Assembly: GCA_964471865.1 (NCBI GenBank)
Contig: CAYYHU010000073.1
Span: 1 to 5,218, forward strand
DNA length: 5,218 bases
From: CAYMUC01 sp964471865
GTDB taxonomy: Bacteria > Actinomycetota > Acidimicrobiia > Acidimicrobiales > Ilumatobacteraceae
Direction of reading: 5' to 3'
The notes under the pieces are model-generated. The model was given only the letters and a program-made list of their open reading frames with translations, searched no databases and was not told the origin of the DNA. The position numbers and the translations under genes are program-made. This document shows, piece after piece, positions 1-5,218 of the stretch (its first letter is position 1; each line of letters opens with the position of its first letter).

Positions 1-16
1 GATCCGTCTTGGCCAT
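1..16 (-). CDS. Possible start of a further minus-strand gene (partial, runs off the window)
   Basis: An ATG at 16-14 opens a reading frame coding M-A-K-T-D before the window edge. It lies 28 nt downstream of the HAD phosphatase stop and on the same strand, as expected for the next gene of an operon. A GGGA lies two bases before the ATG, which is too close for a good ribosome-binding site. In other actinobacteria the gene after this phosphatase is often tlyA (an rRNA 2'-O-methyltransferase/haemolysin family), whose products often start with a short basic stretch. Five codons cannot establish identity, so this is a placement suggestion only. Confidence 0.22.
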
Positions 17-44
17 AGTCCCAGCGTATCGGGGTCTTGGATAC

Positions 45-839
45 TCAGGGCCCGATGATGGCGTCGGCGACCGCTGCCAGGTCCGCCGCCGCGATCCACG
101 TCTCGATCGAGGACTGTTGGTGCGTTGGCGTCACCCCGGTGGCCACCAGAGCAAACCGACATCGGAGGCGTTGCGCGAACGCGCCATCGGTCGAGGGACG
201 ATCCCCGATCATCACCGCCTGCGATAACTCGCTCATCTCGAGACCCAGATGGCGAGCCACCGACTCGGCCATGGGCGCATGAGGCTTCCCGGCGATCTCG
301 GGATCACACCCCGAGGCCACGGCAATCGCGGCGAGGATCGCACCTCCGCCAGGAACCTGACCGCTCGGAGTGGGAAACGTAGCGTCCTCATTGGTTCCGA
401 TCAGGCGTGCCCCCATCCGGACTGCAGTCGACGCCCGCTCGAGCCTGTCGTAATCGAATCGACGATCGAGACCCACCATCACCACATCGACGTCCGCTGG
501 GTCCTGGGTGATCTCGACCACCTCGGCACCCACCGATCTCACAGCTTCGACGATTCCGGCACCTCCGATCACGAGAACTCGCTCACTGCCATCGAGAAGG
601 GTCGTAGCAGCCATGGGAGAGGAGATGACGCGCCCCTGGGCCTCGACGCCGATGGCCCCAAGGGCTCGTTCGTGGTCACCGCGAGTCGACATCGAATTAT
701 TCGTGACATAAACGATCGAGTGACCAGCCTCGTCGAGGCGACGTAGCGCGTCGACGGCTCCGGGCAGAGGTCGATGATCCAACCACACGACGCCATCGAG
801 GTCGCACAAGATGGGACAGGGTCCGCTCACATGGCTCAT
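45..839 (-). CDS. HAD-superfamily phosphatase, NagD / glycerol-3-phosphate phosphatase-like
   Basis: This 264-aa protein is predicted to be a cytosolic Mg-dependent phosphatase that removes phosphate from a small phosphorylated metabolite through an aspartyl-phosphate intermediate. All four HAD motifs are visible. Motif I is CDLDGVVW, with nucleophile D13 and acid/base D15. Motif II is VTNNS (residues 45-49). Motif III is the lysine in AGKPHAP (K185). Motif IV is IGDRPSTD, with D213 and D218. The stretch between motifs II and III (about 75-180) is the C2-type cap of NagD-like enzymes, ending in the VPGGGAILAAI segment. The relative in M. tuberculosis, Rv1692, is a known glycerol-3-phosphate phosphatase but is longer (about 350 aa, with an extra C-terminal domain); this protein has only the HAD part. 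The substrate cannot be read from sequence. ATG at 839 is chosen, with a distant GGGAG as the only RBS candidate; GTG at 830 is an in-frame alternative that also keeps motif I. No signal peptide or membrane segment is seen. The gene is divergent from the DUF1015 gene. Confidence 0.9.
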   Translation of the reverse strand: MSHVSGPCPILCDLDGVVWLDHRPLPGAVDALRRLDEAGHSIVYVTNNSMSTRGDHERALGAIGVEAQGRVISSPMAATTLLDGSERVLVIGGAGIVEAVRSVGAEVVEITQDPADVDVVMVGLDRRFDYDRLERASTAVRMGARLIGTNEDATFPTPSGQVPGGGAILAAIAVASGCDPEIAGKPHAPMAESVARHLGLEMSELSQAVMIGDRPSTDGAFAQRLRCRFALVATGVTPTHQQSSIETWIAAADLAAVADAIIGP

Positions 840-879
840 GAGGTGGGAAGTCTCCCATGGAAGATGCCAACCTGTAGAG
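840..879. promoter_or_regulatory. Short divergent intergenic region with an inverted repeat
   Basis: The 40 bp between the HAD start (839) and the preferred DUF1015 start (880) must hold expression signals for one or both genes unless these lie inside the coding regions. It contains an inverted repeat TGGGA-AGTC-TCCCA at 844-857 (5-bp arms, 4-bp spacer). This could be an operator or merely a small hairpin in the HAD leader, where it would also bury the GGGAG that is the only RBS candidate for that gene. No convincing -35/-10 pair is visible on either strand. If DUF1015 actually starts at the in-frame ATG at 838, the two genes overlap by 2 bp at their start codons and this stretch is coding. 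Confidence 0.35.
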
Positions 880-2076
880 GTGCCCAGATTCGAGCCGTTT
901 CCCGCCCTGCGCTACAGCACCACCGCTGATCTCGACGCGGTGACTGCACCCCCTTATGACGTGTTGTCTCCGAGCGATGTTCGTCGCCTGGGAGCGCTCG
1001 ATCCTCACAACATCGTTCATGTCGATGTACCTCTCGACGATCAGGGTCCGACCCGCTACGTCGACGCCGGGACTCGTCTCGACGACTGGGAAGCCAGCGG
1101 CGCCATGGTGGGTGATCCGGCGCCCTCGTTCACCCTGTACCGGATGGAGTTCGTGGATGAACGAGGTCGATCACGGACCACCGTGGGCGTCGTGGGCGCC
1201 CTCGAGGTGGTCGACGAAGGAGCACCTGGGGTGCGCGCCCATGAACGCACCACTCCCAAAGCCGCCAGCGACCGGCTCGACCTGACGCGAGCCACCAAGG
1301 CGAACCTGTCCCCCGTCTGGGGATTGTCGACTGCCGAGGGTCTCACCGACTTGCTGAGTGAGCCCGGAGAATTGATGGGCTCGACCACCGATGAACACGG
1401 CGTCGTCCATCGTGTGGAACGTGTGGTGGATCCAGTTCGCTGCCAGGCGATCAGCGAGCGGGTGGCCTCGGCTCCCGTGGTGATCGCCGATGGTCATCAC
1501 CGCTACGCGATCAGCCGGACCTGGCGAGACGAGATCCGGGCCCGGACCGGTCGTAGCGATACGGGAGCTGAGCTGACCTTGGCGTATCTCGGTGAATTGG
1601 TCGAGGAACAACTCAACGTCGCCGCTATCCATCGCCTGTACGACGGCGTCGAAGTCGACACGCTTCGTGACGCCCTGGCGAGTTTCTTCGAGATGTCACC
1701 GGCCGGTCCGGTGTCCACAGCGACTCTGGCGGAGATGGAGCGTCGCTCAGCGCTGTGTCTCGTGGATGCCTTCGGTGAGGGCACATGGCTCGTTCCCCGG
1801 CCCGACGCGTTCCTCGGAGTCCGGGATCTCGACAGCGCCCGGCTCGAACACGCTCTTGCTGCGGTCTCCCACGAGGTCCGCTACCAGCATGGGGTCGACG
1901 AGGTGTTGGGTGCCGTCACCACGGGAGAGACGGTGGCTGCGATCCTCATTCGACCCGTCTCGATCGCTGAGATCCGCCGCACCGCAGACGAGGGCACCCT
2001 GATGCCGCCCAAGAGCACTTTCTTCAGTCCGAAATTACGCACCGGTCTGTTTCTTCGGCGCGTGACGATCGACTGA
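880..2076 (+). CDS. DUF1015 family protein, function unknown
   Basis: This 398-aa protein shows the hallmark motifs of DUF1015 along its whole length. The N-terminus is RFEPFPALRY (residues 3-12). It is followed by TAPPYDVLSP (22-31), DPHNIVHVDVP (41-51), the HERT segment (121-124), RATKANLSPVWGL (137-149), the signature IADGHHRYA (202-210) and the C-terminal MPPKSTFFSPKLRTGL (375-390). The length fits a full-length family member. DUF1015 is widespread in bacteria and some archaea, but I know of no firmly established biochemical function. The conserved His/Asp/Tyr-rich motifs suggest an enzyme or ligand-binding protein rather than a structural one. GTG at 880 is preferred because family members begin with a few residues followed by RF-PF-LRY. 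The longer frame from 811 runs into the divergent phosphatase gene and adds residues not expected for the family. No good Shine-Dalgarno precedes 880, so a leaderless or weakly initiated message is possible. It is the only plus-strand gene and converges on the aldolase gene. Confidence 0.88.
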   Translation: MPRFEPFPALRYSTTADLDAVTAPPYDVLSPSDVRRLGALDPHNIVHVDVPLDDQGPTRYVDAGTRLDDWEASGAMVGDPAPSFTLYRMEFVDERGRSRTTVGVVGALEVVDEGAPGVRAHERTTPKAASDRLDLTRATKANLSPVWGLSTAEGLTDLLSEPGELMGSTTDEHGVVHRVERVVDPVRCQAISERVASAPVVIADGHHRYAISRTWRDEIRARTGRSDTGAELTLAYLGELVEEQLNVAAIHRLYDGVEVDTLRDALASFFEMSPAGPVSTATLAEMERRSALCLVDAFGEGTWLVPRPDAFLGVRDLDSARLEHALAAVSHEVRYQHGVDEVLGAVTTGETVAAILIRPVSIAEIRRTADEGTLMPPKSTFFSPKLRTGLFLRRVTID

Positions 2077-2080
2077 TCCT

Positions 2081-2134
2081 CGCGCACCGTTTCGATGTCG
2101 CCTGGACGTCAGGCCGACATGTCAGACGGTCGCG
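2081..2134. terminator. Bidirectional hairpin terminator between convergent genes
   Basis: Nearly all of the 58-bp gap between two convergent stop codons folds into one long imperfect hairpin. From outside inwards, CGCG (2081-2084) pairs with CGCG (2131-2134), and ACCGT (2086-2090) pairs with ACGGT (2126-2130). After a small internal loop, ATGTCG-CCTG (2095-2104) pairs with CAGG-CGACAT (2110-2120, one bulged C at 2114). The apex loop is GACGT. Neither strand has a following U-tract, so it is not a classical intrinsic terminator. U-poor hairpins at convergent ends are common in high-GC actinobacteria and may stop transcription or protect mRNA 3' ends. The pairing is read directly from sequence; the function is inferred. 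Confidence 0.6.
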
Positions 2135-3187
2135 TCAGGCAATGGTGATCGAAGTGTCGCGGTAAACGTCTTGAATGGCGTGAAGCAGTTCGACGCCTTC
2201 AGCCAAAGGACGCTGAAACGCCTTGCGACCAGAGATCAAACCCTGGCCCCCAGCACGCTTGTTGACGATGGCTGTCTTCACTGCAGCCGCAAGATCACCT
2301 GCACCCTTGGATTCGCCACCACTGTTGATCAGACCGATCCGACCCATGTAACAGTTGGCGACCTGCCAGCGAGTGAGATCGATCGGGTGATCCGTAGTCA
2401 ATTGGTCGTACACGAGCGGACTCGTCTTGCCGTAGTTCGACAAGGCCAGGTAGCCGCCGTTGCGCTCGGGCAACTTCTGTTTGATGATGTCGGCCTCAAT
2501 CGTCACGCCGATGTGATTCGCCTGGCCGGTGAGATCGGCTGAGACGTGGTGATCGACACCATCGACTTTGAAATCGTTGTTCCGCAGATAGCACCACAAC
2601 ACGGTGAACATCCCGAGTTCATGGGCTTCTTGGAACGCCTCGGCCACTTCGACGATCTGGCGAGTCGACTCCTGAGAGCCGAAGTAGATCGTGGCGCCCA
2701 CTCCGACCGCACCGAGGTTCCAGGCCTGACGAACGCTACCGAACATGACCTGATCGAACCGGTTGGGAGAGGTCAGCAATTCGTTGTGGTTCAACTTCAC
2801 GATGAAGGGAATCCGATGTGCGTACCGCCGACTCACCGCCCCCAGAACTCCAAAGGTCGTCGCCACCGCATTACAGCCGCCCTCGAGAGCAAGCCGGCAG
2901 ATGTTCTCCGGATCGAAGTACGCCGGATTCGGAGCAAAGCTCGCCGCCGCGGAGTGTTCGATGCCTTGGTCGACGGGAAGGATCGAGACATAACCCGTTC
3001 CTGCGAGGCGACCCGAGTTGTACAGGTGGCCGAGATTGCGCAGAACGACCGGCGAGCGGTCGGTCACCGACATGACCCGATCGAGGAAATCACCACCCGG
3101 TTCGATGAGGCTCTCTTTGGGGATGCCTCGACAGGTGTGCGTCAACAGATCATCGGCCTCATCGCCGAGCAGCGCGTGGACGTCCAC
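2135..3187 (-). CDS. fbaB: Class I fructose-bisphosphate aldolase, FbaB/DhnA type
   Basis: The 350-aa product matches E. coli FbaB (DhnA), as I recall it, in length and along its whole length, down to the same C-terminal residues (ITIA). It reversibly splits fructose 1,6-bisphosphate into glyceraldehyde 3-phosphate and dihydroxyacetone phosphate in the cytosol, in glycolysis and gluconeogenesis, through a Schiff base and without metal. Visible family blocks include GTGYVSILPVDQGIEHSA (63-80), AYFDPENI (89-96), GGCNAVATTFGVL (103-115), RIPFIVKLNHNE (125-136), GATIYFGS (164-171), VSADLTGQANH (215-225), EADIIKQK (231-238), ANCYMGRIGLINSGG (277-291) and INSGG/NKRAGG phosphate-binding loops. K236 is the likely Schiff-base lysine by alignment with the E. 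coli enzyme. The start is set by an AAGGAGG Shine-Dalgarno at 3199-3193, five bases before GTG 3187. That start gives LLGDEADDLL near the N-terminus, as in relatives. An upstream TTG (3220) has no such site. It follows the Arg/Gly/Ser-TPR gene by 43 nt on the same strand and could be co-transcribed with it. Confidence 0.96.
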   Translation of the reverse strand: MDVHALLGDEADDLLTHTCRGIPKESLIEPGGDFLDRVMSVTDRSPVVLRNLGHLYNSGRLAGTGYVSILPVDQGIEHSAAASFAPNPAYFDPENICRLALEGGCNAVATTFGVLGAVSRRYAHRIPFIVKLNHNELLTSPNRFDQVMFGSVRQAWNLGAVGVGATIYFGSQESTRQIVEVAEAFQEAHELGMFTVLWCYLRNNDFKVDGVDHHVSADLTGQANHIGVTIEADIIKQKLPERNGGYLALSNYGKTSPLVYDQLTTDHPIDLTRWQVANCYMGRIGLINSGGESKGAGDLAAAVKTAIVNKRAGGQGLISGRKAFQRPLAEGVELLHAIQDVYRDTSITIA

Positions 3188-3192
3188 AAGGT

Positions 3193-3199
3193 CCTCCTT
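3193..3199 (-). promoter_or_regulatory. Ribosome-binding site that fixes the aldolase start
   Basis: On the minus strand AAGGAGG is followed by ACCTT and then GTG. This is a near-perfect match to the anti-Shine-Dalgarno sequence at an ideal 5-nt spacing. It decides for GTG 3187 over the upstream TTG (3220) and the much longer open frame that begins inside the preceding gene. Confidence 0.8.
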
Positions 3200-3219
3200 G
3201 GTCCGGGGGGTCTCGGTCA

Positions 3220-3225
3220 AGAGTA
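3220..3225 (-). promoter_or_regulatory. Possible -10 element of an aldolase promoter
   Basis: The minus strand reads TACTCT here, fitting the actinobacterial TAnnnT -10 consensus, just after the stop of the upstream gene. Transcription starting about 7 nt further on would leave a leader of roughly 25 nt that includes the AAGGAGG site. No recognisable -35 hexamer lies 16-18 nt upstream, and such hexamers arise by chance, so support is weak. Co-transcription from the upstream gene is the alternative. Confidence 0.25.
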
Positions 3226-3230
3226 GTTGC

Positions 3231-4832
3231 TCAACGACCGAGCGCCGCGAGCCGTTCGGCCACGTCGACGAAGGTCGGATCGACCCGAGCGACCTCGCGG
3301 AACCACCGCCGGGCCTCGATCGGGTTCCCAGCTCGGTCGTAGAGATCGGCGAGCGCATACCACTGCCGTAAATGATGAACCCGAACCTTAGGGGGTCGGC
3401 GAGACGCCTTGACCAACAGCGAGATCGCCTCAGTCATCTCTCCTCGGTCCGCAAGAGATCCCGCCACGACGACGCGCCCTTCGGCCATCACCTCGGGAGC
3501 CGGGGACGCCGCCTTGAGCTCAGACCACAGTTCATCCACGAGGACATGTCGTCCCAGTGCTCGATAACAGTCTGCCAACACCGGATGATTGGTGACGTCG
3601 TCGGGTTCCATCATGCGGAAGGTCTCGAGTTCGGCCGCGGCTCGCTTCCATTGACCGAGTAGATACTGGATCTGACCGGCGAGCTCTCGTACCGCCGCGA
3701 CATCGCCGGCCTCTTTGACGACCGGGGTCACACTTCGGCGAGCATCATCGAGTCGATCGGCCTCCATCGCGGCCGCCGCCTCGGCAAGAAGCCGTTCCAG
3801 TCGTGGCGCCCGGCGCGAGCCGACGGCGCGTTCCAACGACTCTGCGATCGTTTCATCGACCGCCCGTCGGCGACGTCTGGGCTTTGGGTCGCTATCACGA
3901 GATGACGAGGCGCGACCCGAGGCGGCCCGAGCAGAAGCGGCCCGAGCCGCTCCTCGTACCGGACCCTCGTCGACCCAGCGTTCCGCAACCGACGGTTCTG
4001 GTTCCGTCGCTGGCACCCACGGCCGGTCCAAAAGGCGAGCCACCCGCCGTATCGGCTGCTCCTCATCAGTCCCGGAGGACCAACTCTTCGTCTCTGCGGC
4101 CGACCGCTCGCGCCGATCACCGGAGCCACGACGCCGGTCATCACCACGATCAAAACGTCCCCGGTCGTCACGGCGATCAAAGGAACCCGAGCGAGGCCGA
4201 TCCTGGCCTCGACCGCCGCCCTCGCCTCTACGAGAACCACGACTCTGTCGGTCTCCCGTGCCGTACGACCCCTCCGACACCCGGTCCCGGTCCGAACGAC
4301 CGCGTGGACCACCACCGGCACGACCGGCTCCACCGGGACGACCGGTTCCACCTCGAGACGGTCCGGAGGATCTCGACCGGTCACCCCTGTCATCGCGTTC
4401 ACTCCGACCGCCACGCCGGTCGCCTTGACCATTCCCAGACCCCGCACCCGACCGCCGGGGACCACGACTCTCGGTTTCATCGCTGTCACGCCGTCGAGAC
4501 GGGCGAGACGAGTCCGGACCTGAACGCGACCCTCGAGTCGAACCGGTGGACCGGGTCCGATCACCCTGCTGACCACTCCGGCCGCCACCACCACGCTCGT
4601 TCGTGCTACGCGACCGGTCAGAACTACCCGGACGATCGGAGCTGCGCGGAGCCCCCGAACTGCCAAAGCGACCACCCGAACCAGAACGCCCAGGTGCACC
4701 AGCGGCTCCTTGCGATCGAGAACGTGGGGCGCTCCCCGAACCCTGACGAGCACCGCCTCGACCACCCGGACCGGAACGCCCCGAGCCCGAGGATTGCGGA
4801 CTGCGACGAGGTGATGAGGGCGATGGAGGCAT
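3231..4832 (-). CDS. Arg/Gly/Ser-rich disordered protein with C-terminal TPR-like domain (Rv1691-like)
   Basis: The 533-aa protein has two parts. Residues 1 to about 244 are low-complexity, built almost only from R, G, S, D, P, with some T, A, E, Q and N. I find no Leu, Ile, Lys, Cys, His or Trp there, and only four aromatic residues. A linker (about 245-335) contains RLLDRPWVP and a run of five arginines (319-323). Residues about 340-533 are predicted helical repeats of TPR type, including ARLERLLAEAAAAMEADRLDDA-like, VRELAGQIQYLLGQWKRA, HPVLADCYRALGR and WYALADLYDRAGNPIEARR units. The TPR part resembles the actinobacterial Rv1691 family, in which Arg/Gly-rich N-termini also occur; no function is established. 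The basic, RGG-like region suggests RNA or ribosome contact, which is inference. ATG 4832 is chosen because the upstream open frame (to 5018) runs through the rrn terminator and 5S gene. No Shine-Dalgarno is present; a TAGCAT -10 nine bases before the ATG suggests a leaderless message. Confidence 0.85.
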   Translation of the reverse strand: MPPSPSSPRRSPQSSGSGRSGPGGRGGARQGSGSAPRSRSQGAAGAPGRSGSGGRFGSSGAPRSSDRPGSSDRSRSTNERGGGGRSGQQGDRTRSTGSTRGSRSGPDSSRPSRRRDSDETESRGPRRSGAGSGNGQGDRRGGRSERDDRGDRSRSSGPSRGGTGRPGGAGRAGGGPRGRSDRDRVSEGSYGTGDRQSRGSRRGEGGGRGQDRPRSGSFDRRDDRGRFDRGDDRRRGSGDRRERSAAETKSWSSGTDEEQPIRRVARLLDRPWVPATEPEPSVAERWVDEGPVRGAARAASARAASGRASSSRDSDPKPRRRRRAVDETIAESLERAVGSRRAPRLERLLAEAAAAMEADRLDDARRSVTPVVKEAGDVAAVRELAGQIQYLLGQWKRAAAELETFRMMEPDDVTNHPVLADCYRALGRHVLVDELWSELKAASPAPEVMAEGRVVVAGSLADRGEMTEAISLLVKASRRPPKVRVHHLRQWYALADLYDRAGNPIEARRWFREVARVDPTFVDVAERLAALGR

Positions 4833-4840
4833 GACCGACC

Positions 4841-4846
4841 ATGCTA
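4841..4846 (-). promoter_or_regulatory. Likely -10 element for the Arg/Gly/Ser-TPR gene (leaderless start)
   Basis: The minus strand reads TAGCAT, a full match to TAnnnT, followed by eight bases and then the ATG at 4832. That distance puts the transcription start at or within about two bases of the start codon. With no Shine-Dalgarno present, this points to leaderless translation, which is common in actinobacteria. A -35 hexamer is not evident; the expected position overlaps the end of the rrn terminator T-tract. Confidence 0.5.
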
Positions 4847-4860
4847 AAGCGAACCTAGGC

Positions 4861-4897
4861 GAAAAAGACGAGAACCCTCGCCGAAGCGAGGGTTCTC
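4861..4897 (-). terminator. Intrinsic terminator of the rRNA operon
   Basis: On the minus strand a perfect 12-bp stem, GAGAACCCTCGC with GCGAGGGTTCTC (4897-4886 and 4881-4870), is closed by a TTCG loop in the very stable C(UUCG)G context. It is followed by GTCTTTTTC, with five T at 4866-4862. It sits 9 nt after the 5S 3' end and is a textbook Rho-independent terminator ending rrn transcription. Confidence 0.95.
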
Positions 4898-4905
4898 GGT
4901 GAGAA

Positions 4906-5022
<117 letters not shown>

Positions 5023-5081
5023 CATCAATTGTCAACGTGGATTTCCCCACGAGGACTCCAGAGCAAGCACGAGCGAGATTC
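5023..5081 (-). other. 23S-5S internal transcribed spacer
   Basis: About 60 nt separate the 23S and 5S genes; no tRNA is present. A small hairpin, CGTGG with CCACG (arms at 5051-5047 and 5040-5036, 6-nt loop), lies in it and may belong to pre-rRNA processing. A TTGACA at 5035-5030 has no -10 partner at a usable distance and is read as chance. Confidence 0.75.
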
Positions 5082-5218
5082 AACCAAGCCCTCGGCCGAT
5101 TAGTACCGGTCGGCTAAACACGTTGCCGTGCGTACACCTCCGGCCTATCAACGTGATGGTCTTGTCACGGGCCTTACTGCGTTGACCGCATGGGAGTGCT
5201 CATCTTGGAAAAGGCTTC
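5082..5218 (-). rRNA. rrl: 23S ribosomal RNA, 3' end (partial)
   Basis: The minus strand shows the conserved end of 23S rRNA: ACGTTGATAGGCCGGAGGTGT, the CCGACCGGTACTAATCGGCC block and the final AGGGCTTGG, equivalent to the E. coli GGCTTAACC 3' strand of helix 1. Only about 137 nt lie in the window; the gene continues beyond position 5218. The exact 3' end is estimated, since the pairing 5' end is not in view. Confidence 0.95.

Noticed and set aside
811..879. 23-residue upstream extension of the DUF1015 protein
   Set aside because: The extension overlaps the start of the divergent phosphatase gene and does not fit the usual family N-terminus.
2546..3226. Plus-strand open frame of 226 residues
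   Set aside because: It is antisense to the highly conserved fbaB gene and has no family-like motifs.
3188..3358. Longer aldolase frame starting inside the upstream gene
   Set aside because: The AAGGAGG site before GTG 3187 and the 350-residue family length fix the shorter start.
4099..4650. Repeated RGG/DRR-coding units as a CRISPR array or tandem DNA repeat
   Set aside because: There is no constant repeat length or identical unit; the similarity is amino-acid composition within one coding frame.
3728..4765. Second minus-strand frame of 345 residues within the Arg/Gly/Ser-TPR gene
   Set aside because: It overlaps the frame that carries the recognisable TPR domain, and its Val/Arg-rich translation is typical of a shifted frame in GC-rich DNA.
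3803..4834. Long plus-strand open frame (343 residues) and another at 3715-4428, opposite the Arg/Gly/Ser region
   Set aside because: These are antisense shadows of a GC-rich low-complexity sequence that is poor in stop codons; their translations show no domain or family resemblance.
4624..4842. Small minus-strand frame with an ATG ten bases upstream of the Arg/Gly/Ser-TPR start
   Set aside because: It is out of frame with the main gene, overlaps it fully and has no recognisable product; the -10 spacing also fits the 4832 start better.
5030..5035. TTGACA in the 23S-5S spacer as a promoter -35
   Set aside because: No -10 element lies at a suitable distance, and the site is inside an rRNA operon transcript.

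Overview
The window looks like chromosomal DNA from a high-GC actinobacterium. The class Acidimicrobiia is my guess from the style of the 23S/5S sequence and the gene set, but the window alone does not prove the class. Everything is oriented on the minus strand except one gene. There are no transposase, phage, CRISPR or tRNA signals.

Layout, read along the minus strand from the right edge: the 3' end of a 23S rRNA gene (5218 to about 5082), a roughly 60-nt spacer, a complete 5S rRNA (about 5022 to 4906), and a strong intrinsic terminator with a 12-bp stem and UUCG loop (4897-4861) closing the rRNA operon. Only 28 nt later begins a 533-aa protein (4832-3231) with a low-complexity Arg/Gly/Ser/Asp N-terminal half and a TPR-like helical C-terminal half. 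It resembles the actinobacterial family that includes M. tuberculosis Rv1691. Next, 43 nt downstream, is a class I fructose-bisphosphate aldolase of the FbaB/DhnA type (3187-2135). After a 58-bp convergent gap filled by a long imperfect hairpin comes the only plus-strand gene, a DUF1015 protein (880-2076). Divergent from it, with a 40-bp gap, is a NagD-type HAD phosphatase (839-45) related to the catalytic domain of Rv1692. A start codon at 16 may open a further minus-strand gene.

Together this looks like a rearranged version of a conserved actinobacterial neighbourhood in which a TPR protein (Rv1691-like) lies directly upstream of a HAD sugar- or glycerol-phosphate phosphatase (Rv1692-like), then tlyA, NAD kinase and recN. 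Here fbaB and the DUF1015 gene sit between the two, and the rRNA operon lies upstream. Aldolase and phosphatase both act on small phosphorylated metabolites around triose/glycerol phosphate, so a metabolic link is possible but is inference.

I see no clear new defence or mobile system. The features most worth a second look are the extreme composition of the Arg/Gly/Ser region next to the rRNA operon, the apparently leaderless start just behind the rrn terminator, the bidirectional hairpin, and the uncharacterised DUF1015 gene divergent from the phosphatase.
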